Source: an uncultured bacterium
GTDB lineage: Bacteria > Auribacterota > Erginobacteria > Erginobacterales > Erginobacteraceae
Direction: 5' to 3'
Assembly (NCBI GenBank): GCA_937885075.1
Contig: CAKZYZ010000027.1
Span: 1 to 35,514, forward strand
Length of the DNA stretch: 35,514 nt
Both the position numbers and the translations under genes were made by a program. Position 1 is the first letter of the stretch, and each line of letters begins with the position of its first letter. Shown one piece after another: positions 15,436 to 23,569 of the stretch. The notes under the pieces were generated by a model. It saw only the letters and a program-made list of their open reading frames with translations. It had not been told where the DNA came from and ran no database searches.

Positions 15436-16497
15436 ATGGCCATACAAGCCGGTCTACTGGGTCTGCCGCAGTGCGGGAAGACCACTATCTTTAACGCGAT
15501 TACCGGCGCTGCTGCTGCTGGTTTCAGCGCTACCGAGATGAACCGGGCGATCATCAATGTCCCCGACAATCGGATTGAACCACTGGTAGAACTCTATCAT
15601 CCGGAGAAGACTATCTATGCCACCCTGGAGGTCGTTGATATCCCGGGCCTCCAGGCCGGGAGCACCTCCGAAGGCGGGCGGGGAAACCGGCTGCTGGGCC
15701 ATATTAAAGATGTCAACGCGCTGCTTCATGTGGTCCGCTGTTTCGAGAGCGGCGGCGCGATTGATCCGGCCGGGGATGTGGAGATCATCGATCTGGAGAT
15801 GGTGACCGCCGATCTCCAGACCCTCGAAAATAAGATTAACCGCCTGGAAAAGAAATCCCGGAGCGGAGATAAAGAAGCCATCCGGGAGTTGGAACTCTGC
15901 CGGAAAGTCCAGAGCAGATTGGATACCGGAATCCCGGCCCGGAAACAGAACCTCTCCCAGGCCGAGCTTAAAGCCATCGCGGACTGCCACCTGGCTTCGG
16001 TCAAACCGGTTCTCTATATCGCCAACCTCGGCGCCATGGATAATGCCGATGACCCTCCGGCAAAAAAACTGCGGGAGATCGCCGCCGAAGAAGGAGCGGA
16101 GATGATAGTGGTCGCCGGAAGAGATGAAGCCGATCTGATTGAACTGGATGAGGATGACCGGCAGCTTTTCACGGAGGAACTGGGGATTACCGAATCATCG
16201 ATGGCCCGGCTGATCCGGGCGACCTACCGGCTGCTGGGGCTGATCACATTCCTCACCACCGGACCGGACGAGGTCCATGCCTGGACCTGCCGGGATGGCG
16301 ATCCGGCCCCGGTGGCGGCCGGGAAGATTCACTCCGATATGGAAAAAGGGTTTATCCGGATGGAGGTTATCCGTTACCCCGACCTGATCGAACTGGGGAG
16401 CGAGGAGGCCGCGGCCCGAGCCGGGAAGATGCGGTTAGAAGGAAAGGAATACCTGGTCCGTGATGGAGATGTGGTTGTGGTCAGGTTCAGCAAATAA
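15436..16497 (+). CDS. ychF: YchF/OLA1-family P-loop NTPase
   Basis: A 353-residue protein starting at the ATG at 15436, which has AAGGAG upstream; the ORF-track start at 15382 is in a hairpin and too early. The P-loop GLPQCGKTT (residues 9-17) has Gln-Cys where most members have Asn-Val. The Walker B/G3 motif DIPGLQ is followed by the YchF-specific GRGNRLLGHIKDVNALLHVVR. The G4-like site is YIANLGAMDN. A coiled-coil hairpin (about 125-190) and a C-terminal TGS domain (about 265-350) follow, ending AGKIHSDMEKGFIRMEVI and MRLEGKEYLVRDGDVVVV. YchF proteins bind ribosomes and hydrolyse ATP as well as or better than GTP; they are cytoplasmic. The gene stands alone, and its stop codon sits in a hairpin. 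Confidence 0.95.
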   Translation: MAIQAGLLGLPQCGKTTIFNAITGAAAAGFSATEMNRAIINVPDNRIEPLVELYHPEKTIYATLEVVDIPGLQAGSTSEGGRGNRLLGHIKDVNALLHVVRCFESGGAIDPAGDVEIIDLEMVTADLQTLENKINRLEKKSRSGDKEAIRELELCRKVQSRLDTGIPARKQNLSQAELKAIADCHLASVKPVLYIANLGAMDNADDPPAKKLREIAAEEGAEMIVVAGRDEADLIELDEDDRQLFTEELGITESSMARLIRATYRLLGLITFLTTGPDEVHAWTCRDGDPAPVAAGKIHSDMEKGFIRMEVIRYPDLIELGSEEAAARAGKMRLEGKEYLVRDGDVVVVRFSK

Positions 16498-16526
16498 GTT
16501 ATCCCCGCCGATGGCGGGGCTAACTT
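16496..16526 (+). terminator. Stop-embracing hairpin after ychF
   Basis: AAGTTA-tCCCCGCC-gat-GGCGGGGc-TAACTT is a 14 bp stem with one mismatch that begins within the TAA stop. No U-run follows, so termination efficiency is uncertain. The core is the dispersed GCCCCGCCGACGGCGGGGC-like palindrome. Confidence 0.5.
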
Positions 16527-16593
16527 AGTGAAAAAGCGCTGAACTAACTCAATTTGAAAAATAATAATTTTCAGACAATGCGGAACCTATTCA

Positions 16594-16700
16594 ATAACCT
16601 CTAAGGAAAGCAGGAAGGCAGGAGGGGGAGTGTTTTGTGTTTTCCTGCTTTCATGCTTTCCTTAGAGGTAAAGTTGCCCGAGCGAAGTGAACGCAATGTT
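16594..16700 (+). repeat. 107 bp palindromic repeat, copy 1
   Basis: Internally inverted: CTAAGGAAAGCAGGAAGGCA near one end and TTTCATGCTTTCCTTAG near the other. It continues into AAGTTGCCCGAGCGAAGTGA. An almost identical copy in inverted orientation lies at 19334-19440. Both copies sit just upstream of a gene in the same relative direction. Confidence 0.9.
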
Positions 16701-16771
16701 ATGGTTTGAAAAATGACTATTGCGGTTACATTGATGCAATGATAAATAATATTTCAGGAGGAGATAGTAAT

Positions 16772-17104
16772 ATGACAGAGAAAGAAGAGATGGCCGGAGC
16801 GGAGGCTATTCGCCTGGTTGATTTGATTGACTACCAGCGGGACGCGGTTGTTAGTCGGACACTGATTGACAAACCGCAGGGGACAATAACCTGTTTTGCC
16901 TTTGATAAGGGCCAGGGGTTGAGCGAGCATACCGCTCCCTTTGATGCCGTGGTCAATATTATTGAAGGCGGAGCGGAGATCACCATCTCGGGGCGCACAC
17001 AACGGGTGGAGACGGGCGAGATGATAATCATGCCGGCTAATGATCCCCACGCTTTAAGGGCGGTTGAGCGTTTCAAGATGGTGTTGACTATGATAAAAGC
17101 CTAA
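16772..17104 (+). CDS. Small cupin-domain protein
   Basis: A 110-residue protein from the ATG at 16772, chosen over the ORF-track start because AGGAGGA lies nine bases upstream. It is a single conserved beta-barrel cupin: TCFAFDKGQGLSEHTAPFDA, then VVNIIEGGAEITISGR, then TGEMIIMPANDPHALRAVERF. The metal ligands of cupin motif 1 are reduced (one His, SEHTAPFD), while motif 2 keeps PANDPHA, so metal binding is uncertain. Such stand-alone cupins are often sensor or isomerase-type proteins of unknown substrate. Cytoplasmic. It ends in a good terminator-like hairpin. Confidence 0.9.
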   Translation: MTEKEEMAGAEAIRLVDLIDYQRDAVVSRTLIDKPQGTITCFAFDKGQGLSEHTAPFDAVVNIIEGGAEITISGRTQRVETGEMIIMPANDPHALRAVERFKMVLTMIKA

Positions 17105-17134
17105 TTCGATTTGGAAAAAAATCGAATTAGTTTT
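17101..17134 (+). terminator. Rho-independent terminator overlapping the cupin stop codon
   Basis: CTAATTCGATTT-ggaaaa-AAATCGAATTAG is a perfect 12 bp stem followed by TTTT. The TAA stop of the cupin gene lies in the left arm. Confidence 0.75.
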
Positions 17135-17384
17135 GAACCAGGATTGACGCCGTTTGCGATTTTCAGGGCTGATACCTTTTGCTATTCCCAGGGGTAACGC
17201 CCTTCGCTATTTCTTTTGAATAGCCAAAAGCTACGAACCCGAATATCCAATAACCAACTGCCAATTTTCAATTGACCTAGTGAATTTGGAAATTGGCAGT
17301 TGGAAGTTGGTCATTGGATATTCCCCTTCCCTCCTTCTCCATCCTATTTTCTCTTCACATTCTCTTGGTGTCTTTGTGGCAGAT
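17135..17384. repeat. Gene-free word-repeat stretch
   Basis: Includes a phrase set GCTATTCCCAGGGGTAACGC and GCTATTTCTTTTGAATAGC. An inverted repeat (17241-17323) follows, whose arms carry AATATCCAATAACCAACTGC and TTGGTCATTGGATATTC. Last comes TCTTGGTGTCTTTGTGGC, a phrase repeated near 18063. ORF 17280..17849 overlaps this and is a shadow of the methyltransferase. Confidence 0.7.
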
Positions 17385-17963
17385 TCAGACGATCCAGGTC
17401 AGGACAAAGGCGGGGGGGATATTGGCCATAACCGGCTTACTGCGATAAAAGGTAGTCGAAATTTCGTCCATTCTCCGACGGAAACGGGCCGCGAGGGGGA
17501 GCCGGTATGTATGGAGATACTGGAAGGTCCGGAAGATAGATCCGGGCGGCAGCAACCGTCGAAGATCATCCACTATCTTGATCTGGGCATTATCCTTCAC
17601 CAGGGCGAAAGGGATACTGGAGATAACAGCTTTCACCGGTTTATATCCGGAATCGAGATGGATCTGATGGGTATCTTCCGCTTGACCGACAATAACCCTG
17701 AGACCCGGGAATTGATTGTTCAGAACCTCTACAAACTTAACATCCTGCTCAATCCCAAGATAATCATCAGAATCCGGTATTATTTTATCTATATAACCGG
17801 TAAACGCACCCGTCCCCGGACCCAGTTCTATAACGGTATCACCAGGTGATAGTTCCAAGCCATTAGTCATAGCCCGAGCCAGAATCCTGCTGCTGGGACA
17901 GACCGCGCCAACGCCGATCGGATCCCTCAGGAATCTGGTTAAAAATATCCATCCTCCGTTCAT
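17385..17963 (-). CDS. Class I SAM methyltransferase, PmtA (phospholipid N-methyltransferase)-like
   Basis: A 192-residue protein from the ATG at 17963, which has TGGAGG upstream. The N-terminal FLRDPIGVGAVCPSSRILAR is typical of PmtA-like enzymes, which resemble rRNA dimethylases. SAM motif I is VIELGPGTGAFTGYI, followed by acidic YLGIEQD. The substrate-side motif is VISSIPFAL, where rRNA dimethylases have NxPY. The usual length is about 190-200, so it appears complete. The likely role is N-methylation of phosphatidylethanolamine or a related lipid at the membrane face, though other small acceptors are possible. Its ribosome-binding site sits in the loop of a hairpin. It is encoded tail to tail with the cupin. 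Confidence 0.85.
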   Translation of the reverse strand: MNGGWIFLTRFLRDPIGVGAVCPSSRILARAMTNGLELSPGDTVIELGPGTGAFTGYIDKIIPDSDDYLGIEQDVKFVEVLNNQFPGLRVIVGQAEDTHQIHLDSGYKPVKAVISSIPFALVKDNAQIKIVDDLRRLLPPGSIFRTFQYLHTYRLPLAARFRRRMDEISTTFYRSKPVMANIPPAFVLTWIV

Positions 17964-17968
17964 ATGAA

Positions 17969-17987
17969 TTAGCGCCTCCAGCGCTAA
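17969..17987 (-). promoter_or_regulatory. Hairpin with ribosome-binding motif in its loop
   Basis: On the minus strand TTAGCGC-TGGAG-GCGCTAA is a perfect 7 bp stem. The loop is the GGAG motif of the methyltransferase, six bases before its ATG. It may modulate translation. Confidence 0.55.
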
Positions 17988-18247
17988 CACTAAAAAATAA
18001 AGACATTAAAGATCGTTGAAGACCGTTAGACGCCTCATGAAATACGGGGCAAGAGTCTTTTTTCTTAGTGTCTTTGTGCCTTTGTGGCGGATTTATCGCC
18101 CCGAGACTCAATATGAAACAACTCGGGAGAGAAAATTTCGATAGAGGGGCCTTAATGTTGAGTTTCTTTACCACTATTGGGACAAAACTTGCAACCCCTT
18201 ATTTTTTCGGTCCTCTCCCCCATTCCGAGGTATTAATCGAAGAAGTA

Positions 18248-19381
18248 TTAATCAGGGCGGGAAAAAATAAGATGGTTGGCCGTGATGGAGGAGATAAAAT
18301 TTACGGCTATAGCGCCGGTAAGCAAAAATAAACCTGGCTGTATTTTGGTGGAAATCAGCGCGTCCCCCTCGATTAGGAATACCAGCAGGGCCAATCCGAA
18401 GACATCCAGCATGGACCAGTGCGAGAGAAATCCCACTAATGCCTCTCCCCTCTTCCGGTGTACCGGATTAAATTTACCGAACCAGATCACCATTGACGCG
18501 GAAGCGGAAAGAAGCGGAAAGATAATTAGAAAGAACAGGACAACCAGAGACAGTAGCCAGGTTGCCGGGGCAAAGAGGGCTATAAAAGAGCGAAAAATAC
18601 TGTAGGTATGGCTCGACAATAAGAACTGGGAGATCTGAAGGAAGGGGATATCGATAGCGGCGATTAAAGTAGCGACCGAAAGCAGCATAAGTCCGGGGAT
18701 GATAAATCTCCGCCAACCGTTAAGCTCCGATAATCTTTTTTTAGTTAACCGAAGCGCGGCGGTGCGCGGCAATATATCGGGGTAGAGAAGCTTGTTGATG
18801 AATTCAGCAACTGCCAGACTGAGTATAATCGCGGCGAGAAAGAAATATATCCCGCTGAGCGGGGTTGTACTGATAAAGGTCTGATGATCGGTTAGAACCA
18901 GAATAATAATAACCACGAAGACATCGAGCAGTGACCATTTCCCTAAAGGTTTTACTTTCTTGAGGAGCCGCTTCCGTTCTTTGATCGAGGTACTGACAAA
19001 CCAGATATAACTTAGAACGCTAATCTTTACGAATGGGAAGATAATCGAAAAGCCCAGGATGAGCAGGGCTATGGCATAAAGCCGGGCATGCCACATCAAG
19101 GCTACCGAGTGGGGAAGACTGTATATCTTCTCGGATGAGAGGAATGTGTCTATCTTCAGGAACGGGACTATCAGAGCGATTACGTTAAAAACAAAGGAGA
19201 CCAGCAGCAGCCACGGAATCAGCTTAGTCCGCCCGGCAGAACCCAAGGAGAGAGTCCCCGGCTGGTTCAGCCTTGACCGGATCAGAACAAATATATTCTG
19301 GTTCACAGTCATGTTGTAGTCATTGTTAAAAAGAACATCGCCCTCACTTAGCTCGGGCAACTTTACCTCTAAGGAAAGCAT
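18248..19381 (-). CDS. PqiA-like (paraquat-inducible protein A family) duplicated membrane protein
   Basis: A 377-residue polytopic membrane protein with about eight hydrophobic helices arranged as two PqiA-type halves. Half 1 has NVIALIVPFLKI, IIFPFVKISVLSYIWF and LGKWSLLDVFVVIIILVL. Half 2 has IAAIDIPFLQI, LIIFPLLSASASMVIWF and SHWSMLDVFGLALLVFLI. The repeated 'W-S-[ML]-L-D-V-F' signature is diagnostic. PqiA works with the MCE proteins PqiB/PqiC in inner-to-outer membrane lipid transport; no MCE gene is in this window. The N-terminal zinc-binding cysteines of E. coli PqiA are absent. The first residues (LSLEVKLPELSEGDV) are encoded by a dispersed repeat, so the true start may be a later ATG, e.g. 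at 19312. Confidence 0.82.
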   Translation of the reverse strand: MLSLEVKLPELSEGDVLFNNDYNMTVNQNIFVLIRSRLNQPGTLSLGSAGRTKLIPWLLLVSFVFNVIALIVPFLKIDTFLSSEKIYSLPHSVALMWHARLYAIALLILGFSIIFPFVKISVLSYIWFVSTSIKERKRLLKKVKPLGKWSLLDVFVVIIILVLTDHQTFISTTPLSGIYFFLAAIILSLAVAEFINKLLYPDILPRTAALRLTKKRLSELNGWRRFIIPGLMLLSVATLIAAIDIPFLQISQFLLSSHTYSIFRSFIALFAPATWLLSLVVLFFLIIFPLLSASASMVIWFGKFNPVHRKRGEALVGFLSHWSMLDVFGLALLVFLIEGDALISTKIQPGLFLLTGAIAVNFISSITANHLIFSRPD

Positions 19382-19440
19382 GAAAGCAGGAAAATTTTAA
19401 ATACTCCCCCTCCTGCCTTCCTGCTTTCCTTAGGGGTTAT
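19334..19440 (-). repeat. 107 bp palindromic repeat, copy 2, overlapping two genes
   Basis: Inverted copy of 16594-16700. It encodes the last residues and stop codon of gatB (YNP and TAA) at one end and the putative first codons of the PqiA-like gene at the other, so it fills the whole gap between them. Confidence 0.9.
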
Positions 19441-20911
19441 ATAACTTATCTCGGAGAAGCTGATTAACCAGCCCGGGGTTGGCCTTTCCCCGGGTTGCTT
19501 TCATAATCTGGCCGACCAGAAAACCTAATGCCTGCTTCTTCCCCCCCCGGTAGTCATCTACCGGGCCCGGATTATTAGAGATTACCTCTTCAACGATCCG
19601 ATCGAGTTCTCCGGTATCGCTGATCTGGAGAAGTCCTTTCTCCTCCACGACTACCTCAGCCTCTTTCCCGGTCTTGAACATCTCGGCAAAGACCTGCTTT
19701 CCTATCTTCCCGCTGATCGCGCCTTTCTCGATCAGGGAGATAAGACCGGCCATCTGAATAGGCGATACAGGACTGTCTTTGATCTCCAGATCCGCCTCGT
19801 TAAGTTTCCCTAACAGTTCCACCATAATCCAATTACTGAGAGTTTTATATTTGGTGGTTAGAGCGGCAGCGGCTTCAAAATAATCGGCCAACTGCCTTTC
19901 CGCGGTCAGAACTCCGGCATCATACTCAGGCAATCCATACTGTTCCTGGAATCGGTCGCCGCGGGGATCAGGGAGTTCGGGAAGGGATGAGCGTATCCCT
20001 TCAATCCATTCCCTCTCCAGGACAATCGGAGTAAGGTCAGGATCGGGGAAATAACGGTAATCATGGGCCTCCTCCTTACTTCTCATGGAGAAAGTCTTCT
20101 GACTATCGGCGTTATAGAGGCGGGTCTCCTGGATAATCTCCTCCCCGCTTTCCAGCGCTTCCCGCTGCCGTTCCACTTCATAAGCTATCGCCCGCTCCAC
20201 TCCCTTGAATGAGTTCATGTTCTTTATTTCAACCTTGACACCCAGCTTCTCCGATCCGACCGGACGGAGCGAAATATTCGCGTCACAGCGAAAACTCCCC
20301 TTCTCCATATCACAGTCGCTGACATCGATATACCGCATGATAGATCGAATGGCCTTTAAATACCCGGATGCCTCTCGGGGGGAACGGAGATCGGGATCGC
20401 TGACAATCTCCAGGAGCGGGACCCCGGTCCGGTTGTAGTCGACCCCGCTGAAACCATCATTTTCGAAGTGAACCAGTTTCCCGGCATCCTCTTCCAGATG
20501 GGCCCGGGTGATACCGATTCGTCTGGTCTTCCCTTCAAGCCGGAGATCGAGATAACCGGGTCCGTTTAAAGGAAGGTCAAACTGTGATATCTGATAGGCC
20601 TTGGGGAGATCGGGATAAAAATAGTTCTTCCGATCGAACTTACTGAATTCGGAGACCTCACAGTTCAGCGCCAACCCGGCCCGGACAGCCAACTCCAGAA
20701 CCTTCCGGTTGAGCACCGGGAGGACACCGGGGAATCCCAGGCAGATCGGGCAGACCCGGGTGTTCGGCTCACCCCCCGAACCGGCCGCGCACCCGCAGAA
20801 GATCTTGGTCCGGCTCTTCAGCTGAACGTGAACTTCCAGTCCGATTACGGTCTCATATAATTTTTTCTTTGAAAAAATTAGATTTGTTTCATGACGATGT
20901 TTAGTTGTCAT
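19430..20911 (-). CDS. gatB: Aspartyl/glutamyl-tRNA amidotransferase subunit B
   Basis: A 493-residue protein that matches GatB over its full length. The N-terminal catalytic/tRNA-binding part has [20 protein letters not shown], a zinc-site region CGCAAG...[30 protein letters not shown] and HLEEDAGKL. The middle has [16 protein letters not shown] and the C-terminal YqeY-like tail has [16 protein letters not shown]. GatB with GatA and GatC converts Glu-tRNA(Gln) or Asp-tRNA(Asn) to the cognate amide form in the cytoplasm. gatA and gatC are not in this window. The first 16 or so residues ([16 protein letters not shown]) are encoded by a tandemly duplicated palindromic segment that precedes the gene, so the native start may be nearer to KLYETVIG. 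No ribosome-binding site precedes the ATG at 20911. Confidence 0.96.
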   Translation of the reverse strand: MTTKHRHETNLIFSKKKLYETVIGLEVHVQLKSRTKIFCGCAAGSGGEPNTRVCPICLGFPGVLPVLNRKVLELAVRAGLALNCEVSEFSKFDRKNYFYPDLPKAYQISQFDLPLNGPGYLDLRLEGKTRRIGITRAHLEEDAGKLVHFENDGFSGVDYNRTGVPLLEIVSDPDLRSPREASGYLKAIRSIMRYIDVSDCDMEKGSFRCDANISLRPVGSEKLGVKVEIKNMNSFKGVERAIAYEVERQREALESGEEIIQETRLYNADSQKTFSMRSKEEAHDYRYFPDPDLTPIVLEREWIEGIRSSLPELPDPRGDRFQEQYGLPEYDAGVLTAERQLADYFEAAAALTTKYKTLSNWIMVELLGKLNEADLEIKDSPVSPIQMAGLISLIEKGAISGKIGKQVFAEMFKTGKEAEVVVEEKGLLQISDTGELDRIVEEVISNNPGPVDDYRGGKKQALGFLVGQIMKATRGKANPGLVNQLLRDKLYNP

Positions 20912-21060
20912 AATGGTAATTTCAACTATAAACTAACTTAAAAACTTTGTGCTTTGCAATTGGCGCCGGATTACTTATCTAATTTTTTCTTCGAAGAAAT
21001 TAGATTTGTTTCTGGCTGATCTTTCATTGTGATAATCCTGATTTCAACTATAAACTAACA
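20857..21060 (-). repeat. Imperfect direct duplication over the gatB start region
   Basis: Two units of about 83 bp (20857-20940 and 20979-21060) share TAATTTTTTCTT...AAATTAGATTTGTTTC at one side and ATTTCAACTATAAACTAAC at the other. Each begins with an A/T palindrome of the CTAATTTTTTC/GAAGAAATTAG type. The first unit includes the 5' end of gatB and the second lies wholly upstream. Confidence 0.8.
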
Positions 21061-21178
21061 TAATACGATTAAGGGAAACTGTAAATTAAAATTGAGTAAT
21101 GCCCCAGTTGATATTATAGTAGTATTTTCCGAACTTAGCCTTCGCTTCTTCGGCAACTAATTGGGGACTCCCTCACAT

Positions 21179-21233
21179 CCCCTCCATCCCCCGCCTTCCG
21201 CGCCGGAGGCGCGGAAGGCGGGGGATGGAGGGG
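21179..21233. repeat. Very long GC hairpin, 26 bp perfect stem
   Basis: CCCCTCCATCCCCCGCCTTC(CGCGCC) pairs perfectly with the right arm around a GGA loop. It shares its layout but not its stem sequence with 1130-1166, and again lies beside a CCACCGAC repeat. Confidence 0.92.
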
Positions 21234-21251
21234 AGCTGATATGATCTTAGG

Positions 21252-21304
21252 AATCAATCACATCTCCACCGACACAGGGTCGGTGGTGGATATTTTCAAA
21301 GCAC
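21252..21304 (-). repeat. 53 bp dispersed repeat, copy 2
   Basis: The inverse complement of 1053-1104, with only a few differences. It contains CCACCGAC-acagg-GTCGGTGG and ends in TTTCAAAGCAC. Confidence 0.9.
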
Positions 21305-21817
21305 TAAACAGCAAAGCCGCCAATCCAAGGCGAAACAATCAGTGAAATCCGTGTACCCGCAAAATGACCTTCGGTCATCGCGGGTTAAAAATCCGTGGGC
21401 ACAAAGGGGCCGAGGTAGGGGAGAAAGAACGTTGACGGCCCTGCCCGCCATAGCCTTGGCGAAGGCTGGTTGACAGTTGTCAGTTGACGGGGAAAGAGCA
21501 GAGGAAGTTAGGATAGATATTCTCATCCTTTAAATTCGTGTCCCCGAAAAATGACTTCGTCATCTCGGGGTAAAAATTCGCGAAATTCGTAGTTCATTAA
21601 AAGGGCCGAGGGGGGGGAGAAATGGAATATCCAATGACCAATAACCAATGTCCAAATGCAATTTGGAAATTGGGAATTGGGAGTTGGCCGTTGGAAATTA
21701 GTTATGGGCCGAGGTAGGGGGAAACAATCAGTGTAAATCCGTGTAATCCGTGGACAAAAACAAGGGGGCGAGGCGGGGGGGAAGATAGAGTTTTACTTTT
21801 AAATCAGGACGTAACAG

Positions 21818-23476
21818 ATGGAAAATAGATTTTCAAAAAACAAGCAGCTCCGGTTCGGGACCAGCGGACTGCGGGACCAGGTTGTATATATGACGGATCT
21901 GGAATGTTATATAAATGCCCGGGGGTTTATCTCTTTCTTAATGGAACGGGGAGAACTCTCCACGGGAGGACAGGTCGCGGTTGGAGGAGACCGAAGAGAG
22001 AGCACACCGAGGATAATGGCCGCGGTGGGACGGGCGATTGAAGATAGCGGTTGCGGGATAATCTGCTGCGGCCTGGTACCGAGTCCGACCCTGGCGTATT
22101 TCGCGATGGAGCGAAAAATCCCAAGTATAATGGTGACGGGGAGCCATATCCCGGAGGATCGCAACGGGATTAAATTCACCAAGCGTTCCGGTGAAGTTCT
22201 AAAATCGGACGAGTCCGATATTCTCCGTAATGTCGACCGGGTACGGAATGAACTGTACGGTCAATCGGAAGCGGAGAGTATCTTTGATGAGGACGGCCGG
22301 TTCAAAGTATCACCGGGTTTCTTGACTCCGGACCACCAGGAAGAGGCCATCAATCTCTATATCCAGCGCTATCTGAGCGTATTCCCCGAGGACGGACTGA
22401 AAGGGATGAAACTGGTCTTCTATCAGCACTCCGCCGTGGGCAGGGATATCATTCAATCGATCTTCGAGGGGTTAGGAGCGGAAGTTATTCCGGTCAGTAG
22501 AAGTGATAAATTTGTTCCGGTAGATACGGAAAAGATCTCTCCTCAAACCAGGTTGTTTCTGGAAGAGACAGCCCGGAAACAGAAGCCATTCGCTATCATC
22601 TCGACCGATGGGGATTCTGACCGGCCTCTCCTGACTGATGAAGATGGTTTATTTCTTCCGGGGGATAAGCTCGGAGCGCTTGCTTCGCTTTACCTTGAAC
22701 CGGATGGAGCAGCTCTCCCGATCAGCTCAAATGACGGTATTGTCAGGATGTTGCGCGACAACGGAGTAACTGTCCGGCTGACCAGGATCGGCTCCCCTTA
22801 TGTCATTAAAGCGATGGTTGATCTGCTCACTGAGAATCCCTCCGGGCGGGTAGATGGCTGGGAGGTCAACGGCGGATTTCTTCTGGGAAGTCCGCGGGAG
22901 ATCAATGGTAAAATCCTTAAATCCCTTCCCACCCGGGACGCGGTTCTTCCCATTTTAGCCGTACTGCTCCTGGCGCGCCGGGAAGGGATCTCCCTTTCTG
23001 AATTAATTGATCGACACCTCCCGGCCCGATACACCCACGCCGATATCATCGATAACACCGCTCCGGGGTGCGAGAGCTATGCGCCGGAGATCGGGAAGCG
23101 GATCATCAATCTCTTTACTCCTGCCGACAGCGAGATAATCCAGGCTGAATTCTCTCAGAACTCCTGCACTATCCGTCGGATGGATGGAACAGTGCGGGAA
23201 GCGGATCAGGATGAATCCGATGGATTAAGAGAAATCAAAATCCGGATCGGAGAATACTTCAATGGTGAGAATGGATTCGGGGAGGTCATCGCGCTAAATT
23301 TTATCGATGGGGTTAAGATCACCTTTTCCAATGGGGATATCTCTCATCTAAGACCATCGGGGAACGCCCCGGAATTCAGAAATTACGCGTCAGCAAACAC
23401 GACTGAAAGAGCCGTTAAGATAGTTGAGGCGGGAAAAATAATTCTTCCCCGGATCATTGCCGATCTTAAAATATAA
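21818..23476 (+). CDS. Phosphomannomutase/phosphoglucomutase family enzyme
   Basis: A 552-residue alpha-D-phosphohexomutase. Sugar entry is LRFGTSGLRD (13-20s). The catalytic phosphoserine loop VTGSHIPEDRNGIKF puts Ser at about 109, with the TGSHIP form rather than TASHNP. The metal loop is STDGDSDRP, the sugar-specificity loop is GWEVNGGFLLGS in place of GEESGG/GEMSGH, and the phosphate-binding loop is RPSGNAPEFRNYAS. The TGSHIP/WEVNGGF pairing is the variant I recall from one phosphomannomutase subfamily (e.g. alphaproteobacteria), so mannose-6-P to mannose-1-P is the first guess, feeding GDP-mannose and surface polysaccharide. The length is longer than the usual 450-470. The start has AGGA ten bases upstream. 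Confidence 0.9.
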   Translation: MENRFSKNKQLRFGTSGLRDQVVYMTDLECYINARGFISFLMERGELSTGGQVAVGGDRRESTPRIMAAVGRAIEDSGCGIICCGLVPSPTLAYFAMERKIPSIMVTGSHIPEDRNGIKFTKRSGEVLKSDESDILRNVDRVRNELYGQSEAESIFDEDGRFKVSPGFLTPDHQEEAINLYIQRYLSVFPEDGLKGMKLVFYQHSAVGRDIIQSIFEGLGAEVIPVSRSDKFVPVDTEKISPQTRLFLEETARKQKPFAIISTDGDSDRPLLTDEDGLFLPGDKLGALASLYLEPDGAALPISSNDGIVRMLRDNGVTVRLTRIGSPYVIKAMVDLLTENPSGRVDGWEVNGGFLLGSPREINGKILKSLPTRDAVLPILAVLLLARREGISLSELIDRHLPARYTHADIIDNTAPGCESYAPEIGKRIINLFTPADSEIIQAEFSQNSCTIRRMDGTVREADQDESDGLREIKIRIGEYFNGENGFGEVIALNFIDGVKITFSNGDISHLRPSGNAPEFRNYASANTTERAVKIVEAGKIILPRIIADLKI

Positions 23477-23569
23477 AACTTCCGGTTTTGATTTTTTCCT
23501 CGACCTGAAATTAATATTCTATATAGTTTAAAGTTTGTTCTTATAAACCCTTTATATACAGGCAGAAAA

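Larger units (their letters stand above)
21061..21817. repeat. 757 bp gene-free region dense in repeats
   Basis: Holds the 26 bp-stem hairpin (21179-21233), the 53 bp CCACCGAC repeat (21252-21304), paired 'CCCGCAAAATGACC...GGTCATCGCGGG' and 'CCCCGAAAAATGAC...TCATCTCGGGG' hairpins (about 21356-21386 and 21541-21571), TTCGCGAAATTCGTAGTTC, and a CCAATGACCAATAACCAATG/GGAATTGGGAGTTGG inverted set (about 21630-21695). Four copies of GGGCCGAGGTAGGGGGA-like sequence (near 21405, 21602, 21706 and 21767) punctuate it. ORF 21296..21526 translates these repeats. The phosphomannomutase promoter must lie near the right end. Confidence 0.75.

Noticed and set aside
17280-17849. 189-residue plus-strand ORF
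   Set aside because: It overlaps the methyltransferase on the other strand and begins in word repeats; no domain seen.
20941-21817. tRNA or other structured RNA gene in the large gap
   Set aside because: I looked for a cloverleaf with a GGTTC-like T-arm and CCA-type ends and saw none; the hairpins belong to repeats.
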